DNA from: Metallyticus violacea
Lineage: Eukaryota; Arthropoda; Insecta; Mantodea; Metallyticidae
Assembly (NCBI GenBank): GCA_030762175.1
Contig: CM060843.1
Location: 113,179,369 to 113,243,368, forward strand
Length of the DNA stretch: 64,000 nt
Direction: 5' to 3'
Made by a program: the position numbers and the translations under genes. A model generated the notes under the pieces. That model made no database searches and was not told the DNA's origin. It saw only the letters and a program-made list of their open reading frames with translations. Below, in pieces: positions 58,153-64,000 of this stretch (within the stretch, counting starts at the first letter, position 1; each line of letters begins with the position of its first letter).

Positions 58153-58415
58153 CCACCACAGTGGCCGAGGTCGTTAAGGCGCGGACTGGTGAGCGGGAGA
58201 TCTGAGGTTGGAATCCCACCAGGACCGTCCTCCCTGACTAAGGTTTTTCTCAGTTCTCATAAATGGAAAATGCCGGGAAGGTACCCTAAACTTAGTCTGG
58301 AACGTTTGCTTAAAAAATCCTTTTCCAATTTATCAATTTATCTCATGTATCATCAGTGTCCACCACTTGTGGTGCCTAAGTAGTAAAAATCGGCGCTAAA
58401 CTCCATTTAAAAAAA
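58153..58415 (+). mobile_element. SINE-B, full length
   Basis: Head CCACCACAGTGGCCGAGGTC, GTTAAGGCGCGGACTGGTGA and B-box GAGGTTGGAATCCCACCAGG, then CCGTCCTCCCTGACTAAGG, ATGCCGGGAAGGTACCCTAA and tail TCGGCGCTAAACTCC plus A-run. All family landmarks are present; a TSD is not certain. Confidence 0.93.
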
Positions 58416-59494
58416 TGTTCTACTAAAAAGTAGTTTCATTTCGTAAGAGAAGAAAAAGAAGTAGCTTATAATTCCCTGTAGTAGTTTTCTACAGATGCTA
58501 TTAAAGATTAATGTTCTTTTGAAGATGCATTTTATATGTTAGATTTGAATTTTCTCACGAACGCGCATTTCAGTGAGCATTGTGCTAAAGGAAATTCCGT
58601 TAACTTCTATCTTGAAGTTAATGAGGACAGAAGCATATTCTGTCCTTCACCGCGATAGATGTGACATCCCAGTAATGCACTTACCTGTTGTAGGCTCTAA
58701 TTTGCTTCGTCTGAAACTGTGTACATGCTAGCGGAGTTTCCTTAACAAGATGTCGACACCGATGTAATCCATGGACGCTTGATTAAAGCCGGCATACAGT
58801 TTAATAACATTTTGTCACCTACCTCTAGCAGCCTCTCTTTGCTGCGTTCGGTAAGTGGCTTTAGGACATAACATTTTGCCAGCTGCTACCTCAAAGGAAT
58901 ATAACTGTAATAAGGCTGAGATATTGTGACGTAATTGTCTCCAAACCCACCTTATGTTTGAATTACTTTCTGCTATGATGCTGGTTGGAAGCAAATCGTT
59001 GTTGCTCTGACAGCTTGCCTATTTATGCAGAGTACATACTGGTAACTTCGTTTTAACTTATATACATTAAAAGCGTTATTGTTTTCTAGTCTAATGAATT
59101 TCTGCATTCAGTTTATAAGCAGTAGGTAGGTACAAGGAAAGCCAGAGTATCAGCCGAAGCTATAATTGAACGGAACAGTTCCTCGGGTTTCAACCGATGA
59201 GAAATTAACAGGTGTTGCGTTAAATTCAATGCAGTTAAAGGCAGCAATATATTCGTATATATATTTAAAACAAATAAAATAAAAATAAAAACACCATGTA
59301 TATTATTAATCAGATATCAATAATTACATGAATAAAGTGGGTTGTTTTAAATTATATGAATTTTGGTCTAGATCTCCTAATAGTTCAACATTTATTTTCT
59401 TTAAAATTTGAATATCTTTCTTTGGTTCTCATTAGTCAATACCGTTAACTGTTATGTCGTTTGCTGGATCATCACACCATTAGATAAACCCAAA
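58416..59494. other. No recognised feature
   Basis: GC-richer patch at 58600-58900 without coding or repeat match. Confidence 0.45.
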
Positions 59495-59665
59495 GGGGTG
59501 GCTCAGGTAGCAATACTTGAGAGTGCGTTCGGGGGTCCAGGTTCAGTTCCCGTTGGGCCTTTTTTATGGTTTGCTGTGATCACTTAGACAAATAGTGGGA
59601 AGGATATTTTCATTCTAAGAATGTTTCTTTCCCCCATTGTATTTTATTTCATTCGTTGTTTCGGT
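59495..59665 (+). mobile_element. SINE-C, copy 2
   Basis: Head GGGTGGCTCAGGTAGCAATA (A-box) and GGTCCAGGTTCAGTTCCCGT (B-box). The body has GATCACTTAGACAAATAGTG, which aligns with GGTCACTTAGGCGAAAGCTG of the 60.3 kb copy, and ends in ATTTTATTTCATTCGTTG. Confidence 0.72.
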
Positions 59666-60299
59666 TATAGGGTTGAAAATGCTAGGACGAGTGAAATAAT
59701 CGCTGCAATTTTGATAGTATGCTAAGTCCTGGTATTTAGATACAGTATATTACCAGATACTATTTATTTGTTTTAACATTAATTTATATATATGTAAATT
59801 TTTGTTTAAAAAACATTTTGTTATAAATGGCAGTAGGTAGTTTTACGATCTTGAGAATGAGATTTGAGAGCAACGGAACTCTGAAGCTGGAAGCTAACTG
59901 CAAAAACATTTCCTTGTTTATTTTCATGATGTCAAATGTGTGTGTGTGTTTCCAGATGACATGCAGAAAGTGCATTGTCGAAACTCTGAACCGTGTCGAC
60001 AGTTTTGCGACCTACATGTTCGCTCTTGTGCTTCCGTTTTCATGATTCACAATGCTTTCAGTTTATTAGATTATGCTATGCAAGAAGAACACTAATTGCA
60101 CACTGATTTTACCTGGGCATAAGGTCACGTTTGGCCGTTAACCTCTTACCAACGGAGAGGGCTCCTAAAACAATGTCATTTCCTTGTTCACAATATCAAC
60201 TCAACATTCTAAGCAGCGAAATCCAAGTGGATAGCTTTAGTACGCTAAGCCTGACTTAGATTCAGTTTGCCATTTAATTCTCGCCCTCAAGGGGATGAA
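59666..60299. other. No supported gene
   Basis: A 72-codon plus ORF (59827-60045) contains an acceptor-like TGTGTGTGTTTCCAG at about 59941-59955, but no domain is recognised. Confidence 0.4.
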
Positions 60300-60770
60300 C
60301 CGAGCGTAATGGCTCAAGGTGGGTCCTGTGGTCACTGTACTAGTCTCGTAGACCCCAGATCGGGGATTCCATTTCGGCCAGGGTCGATGGATTCTTTCGG
60401 GAGTAAAAATCCTAAGTATGGCTTTCTTCAGAAGGGACGTAAAGCTGTGTGCATTTACGATACGAAAAAGAACAAGTCCGAAAGAAGAGAGCAAAATTTA
60501 TCGAGCATTTTACGTCCTGAAATTGGATTGGACGCTGATGCCTGAGATGTTAAAGAGCGTCCTTAAATATATCTAACCAACAACAAAGTAATGGCTCAGA
60601 AGGTAACGTTTGAGACTTGTATTAGGGAGGTCCCGAGCTCAACCCTAACCTTGGTTATTTTTCATGTTTTCCCCTGGTCACTTAGGCGAAAGCTGGAATG
60701 AATATTTATTTACATTGCACGAATTTTACCGTAGCCCATTTCATGTAGTTTTATTCCTTGGTTCTACCGA
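60300..60770 (+). mobile_element. SINE-C, copy 3, interrupted by a SINE-A
   Basis: The 5' head (GAGCGTAATGGCTCA, to 60316) resumes after the inserted SINE-A as GTAATGGCTCAGAAGGTAAC (from 60588). The B-box position reads GGTCCCGAGCTCAACCC, and the body GGTCACTTAGGCGAAAGCTG, GCACGAATTTTACCG and CATTTCATGTAG matches copies 1 and 2. Outer TSD not found. Confidence 0.7.
60306..60598 (+). mobile_element. SINE-A nested in SINE-C, 11-bp TSD
   Basis: The element is 60317-60587 between GTAATGGCTCA repeats (60306-60316 and 60588-60598). The TSD itself is the A-box region of the SINE-C it landed in. Copy is diverged: the A-box is poor (CCTGTGGTCACTG), and a small deletion removes part of the GTGGGTCCCGTGTCG segment. 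Confidence 0.88.
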
Positions 60771-61085
60771 GTCTAAAGTGCAGGGGTGGAGCAGTGTGAC
60801 GGTGGCTTGCACTTTGGAAGAATTTCTGCCTAGAGTCCTCTAAGGAGTTCGACAACTTAACGAGGATAGCTCCATCGGCGCCGAGGTTTCTATCTAGAAA
60901 CATGACAGGGATCGAATCTGCGTCCGCGTAGTCACCGCCCCTAGATCCTGGCCTCTTGTGTCACCCTCAACTCATCCCTTCCTACCAGAGGTGTCCCCAT
61001 TCGGGGCGTAGGCACAAAAGAGCCAGCTATGATCAAGTCTTAAGTACCAAAGGTATCCTCCACCTGAAACATAGGATTGAGTAAA
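60771..61085 (+). repeat. GC-rich dispersed repeat, copy 2
   Basis: Homologous to the minus strand of 4640-4975. Shared blocks: TTGGTTCT, TTTCTGCC, TAGATCCTGG, CATCCCTTCCTACC, GGTGTCCCCATT, AAGTACC, GTATCCTCC. The 80-base core aligns without gaps at roughly 80% identity by eye. It directly follows SINE-C copy 3. Frames are interrupted, so no protein is predicted. Confidence 0.75.
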
Positions 61086-61975
61086 GAAAAACTTTTCTCG
61101 ACTTCTGTTACACTTTTAGTCAAAGCAGCATGGATGTTAGTTTGGGTAGGTTTTAAGTGCTTTGACTTTGGGAGGCCTCTGTATCATTTTTTATAAATTA
61201 AAGTACTTTTTGTACCCAAAGTAACTTTAGAGATTTCTGATTTCTAAATGAAAGTCATCAATGGAATTGTAAATAATATTTTATGAATTGCAATTGTACT
61301 TTGAAATTATCTCTCACTTTTGCAGTTAGGTAAACTTCATGCCAGCTATGTACGGGTCAATTATTAAACCATTGCTGTATGGTAAATGAGCGTGGCAAAT
61401 TCCGCACCACATTAATAAAGGATGAATTAAAAACTTAACTAAAAACTTATTTCTCTGTTTTCTTATACTCCAAAACAAAGGCACCAGCTCAGAGTGCTAA
61501 ATAGGTGACCAATGGCGTAAATAAGCGCAGTTGAGAAAAACTCTTTTTAAGCTATGGCAAATGATTTTTACACATAAACAACTTTTACACATTTACCTAC
61601 ATAAAATTAAGTAAACTTACTTTTTTACTCGTCCTCAAATAAGCATTTATTTTCCAATCACAGAAGAATTGCGCACCAGTGGTATAATTACATTCATAAT
61701 GTAACACTCGAACAGCAATTGAACTTTTATAATTAGTATTATATTGTTCACTATTGCATTATGTTAATGTGATAAGGCGATATGCAAAAAGATAATATAT
61801 GCAAAAAATAATTAAAGCAATTTCCTTTCCACAATCTTAATTTTTATGAGCATTATAAAGCATAGACATGTGTGTTTAAGTTTTTGAATACTATCTCGTT
61901 TAAGCTTCTGAAGTTTCCTCCCAGAAGCATCATAAAGGGGTCTAAGGCGCTGTTATGTGAGCACCTACCTACAAC
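61086..61975. other. AT-rich stretch, nothing supported
   Basis: A good acceptor-like site TCTCTCACTTTTGCAG ends at about 61325, followed by a short open frame (LGKLHASYVRVNY, then stop) and an AATAAA word near 61417. This could be a terminal exon by chance or in fact; no further evidence. Confidence 0.3.
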
Positions 61976-62258
61976 AAAAGTCAGCATTTTTTTTATTGAT
62001 TTATTTATGAACGCTCTTTAACATCTCAGGTCATCAGCGTCCCATTCAACTCAGGGCATGAAACGGCCGACAAATTTTTGCTCAGAGGCCTCTCTTTCAG
62101 GCTTGAGGTTCCTTTTCGTCCCGTAAATGTACGACACGACCCACAGCTTTACTTCCATTCCGAAGGAAACCATACTTAGGATTTTTACGCCCGAAAAAAT
62201 CTATCGGTCCTGGCCGGGTTCGAACCCGCGTTCTTGGGTGTAGGAAAAAATCAGCATT
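61976..62258 (-). mobile_element. SINE-A lacking its 5' head, with TSD
   Basis: The element is 61989-62245 between AAAAGTCAGCATT and AAAAATCAGCATT (61976-61988 and 62246-62258). Tail, body and B-box (complement GGGTTCGAACCCGCG) are present, but the first about 40 bases with the A-box are absent. Because TSDs flank the truncated unit, it was truncated at insertion, as in LINE-type target-primed integration. Confidence 0.9.
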
Positions 62259-64000
62259 AATACCGTCCTTGGTACCCCATAAATTGTGAGAAATTCATTA
62301 AAATACATGTAACATTTTGTTTCCGCTAGCTGTAAGTGTGTAAAAATGTCACGAAAAGCAGGAATTCTCGCTCGGACAGCAGAGGGATCATTCTGGTAGA
62401 TAATAGAGTAAAATATTTCTTTTGTTCATTGGAAGGGAGTTGCTTTTCTCCCGGGCAGGTATGTAGGCAAAGATGAGAGCTATTAACAACTGTGCTACCG
62501 TTAAAGGACGTTGAACTCTAACGTACGGTAGAAATTGAGTCGACAAGTTGTTACGTTCAGATAATCTGATTAGCCAGTAATATGAGAGGTGCATGATGTC
62601 ACCGATAGTCTATAAGGATATCTAAATTCACAATGGTGGGAAAATAAAGCTTCCCTTTATCACGTGATCAAGCGAGCCTTATTGAGCATTTGAGGACATG
62701 AAATCGCCCTTTTAGAGAATGTAGTTTTGTGTACTCGCACTGGAACATCAATGTTTGAGTTTCTTCTTTGGAGCTTCGTCTTCTGCGCTTCTTTTTTAGT
62801 AGTCAGAAAACTACTGTCTGTCAAGTATTGTAGCTCCGCATGTCTGCCAACTGTCTCATTACTGCGATCCGAAAAGAAGCGCCCTGGTACGCTTATTGGT
62901 TGAATAAACGGCTTAAAATGGCAGATAACAAGGTTTTTCTTTCTCGTCAACATATCATCTTTAATTACCCCCACTCAATCCGGCACTATCAAGTCCCAAA
63001 AACCAGCAACATCCCTTAGTTCGACAAGAAGAGTTATTTAGTGGTGAGCTGTAACTCCATATAATCAAACTTCCATCACAATTCTTCCCGCCACCAAAAA
63101 TTCCTTCAAACTTTGGAGCCCAACTTGGGGCATATTCAGAGCATTTGAAACCAACATCCACGCGAGCCACCTTCCAATAACTCCTTCAGCATTTGGTTTT
63201 ATTGTGCAGTAAAGAGATATTGTCTGGTAACATTTTATATGAACTATGTATATAGTTTATATATACACACTAAATTGAAAAAGTGATTCATAAAACATAG
63301 AGCTAAAATAAATTAACTGTAGCACCATTTAATAAACACATCAGCACGATCTTTGAATGAACCCGGGAGAAACAAAGAAGTGAGACAGCACATGCCTGAG
63401 CGTTACGTAATGCAGTGCCACAAGCGGCCAAGCTGTTTAGCTGATAATTAATTCCAATATTTGCAATGCCTTAGGTGAAAAAAGTTCTAGATATCTTAAT
63501 AGTTTATATGTTAAAATCCAGGGCAATTTCAAGAAATACATATAATGCAACTTATGGGGTTAAAATATATAATATATATATGAAGTTCGCTTTATATTTA
63601 TAGGCAAAAAATCAAATAGTTTGAAACTATAAAGCTTATAATGGCGATACTTGGAGTATTCACTGGTAACTCCATATTTTTTGTATAATTCTGAAAAAAA
63701 AAACTTGCAGGCTTGATTTTAATATTCAGAGATTGCCGCATGGGTATTTTTAAAGGGATAACTCATTTCAAAAATGCTTATTTTTTCTCTTTCCATATTT
63801 AAGTTAAATCAGTGATACTCCATATATCATAATCAATATAGTTAAAATGCTTTTGGAAAATAATAAATTTTGTAAGTAAAGATTACTTGTTACAGTACTT
63901 GTTTCAATCCCAAGTAGCCTTAATCTTGTTCTTCTATTGATATGCATATCTGAGTTTATTGTAATAAGTTAAGTACAGATCGGGAGGATGTTCGGAGCCT
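62259..64000. other. No supported gene
   Basis: Two consecutive minus-strand frames (63170-62961, 69 codons; 62974-62660, 105 codons) cover GC-richer sequence with residues such as KFEGIFGGGKNCDGSLIIW. The second needs a GTG start and overlaps the first; no domain is recognised. The remainder is AT-rich. Confidence 0.4.

Noticed and set aside
1..64000. CRISPR arrays, toxin-antitoxin or phage-type modules, and viral insertions
   Set aside because: No regularly spaced repeats, no operon-like gene packing and no recognisable viral domains were found on either strand.

Overview
This is AT-rich, intron- or intergenic-type eukaryotic DNA with no bacterial gene organisation. Almost every identifiable piece is a transposable element. 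The mixture is typical of a large, repeat-rich insect genome: tRNA-headed SINEs with intact target-site duplications (TSDs), SETMAR-type mariner relics, DUF4817/DDE (Tc1-mariner superfamily) relics, non-LTR retrotransposon fragments and long AT-only stretches. A cockroach- or stick-insect-like polyneopteran would fit, but that is inference, because no host gene identifies the species.

Layout. 0-10 kb: microsatellite, SINE-B and SINE-A copies, an internally deleted mariner (8300-8551), a 302-bp foldback element (8908-9209) and a 52-bp stretch with very good splice sites and one open frame (9707-9758), the best host-exon candidate. 10-16 kb: antisense non-LTR reverse transcriptase fragment, antisense DDE transposase tail, a 327-bp SINE with perfect TSD (14753-15079) and an antisense mariner N-terminus. 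16-30 kb: a 55-bp dispersed repeat, weak LINE tail, decayed mariner (22.5-23.15 kb), a perfect 17-bp-arm hairpin (23227-23266), LINE endonuclease domain (27.5-28.2 kb) and four SINEs. 30-42 kb: mostly AT-rich blank DNA with a decayed full-length DUF4817/DDE transposase (34.48-35.4 kb) and a 137-bp insertion with a perfect 14-bp TSD (38112-38248). 42-50 kb: GC-richer island with an orphan signal-peptide-like ORF, SINE-A, and a cluster of three DNA transposons (45.96-49.16 kb). 50-64 kb: SINE-A, SINE-B and SINE-C copies, including a SINE-A nested inside a SINE-C, and a GC-rich dispersed repeat shared with 4.6 kb.

No complete, functional protein-coding gene can be supported. All transposases seen are frameshifted or lack catalytic residues. 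The SINEs depend in trans on a LINE partner, but neither LINE fragment here can be shown to be that partner. No tRNA gene, CRISPR array, operon or recognisable viral insertion was found. Repeat boundaries are read by eye; where both TSD copies are visible they should be accurate to the base, elsewhere to within about 10-20 bases.
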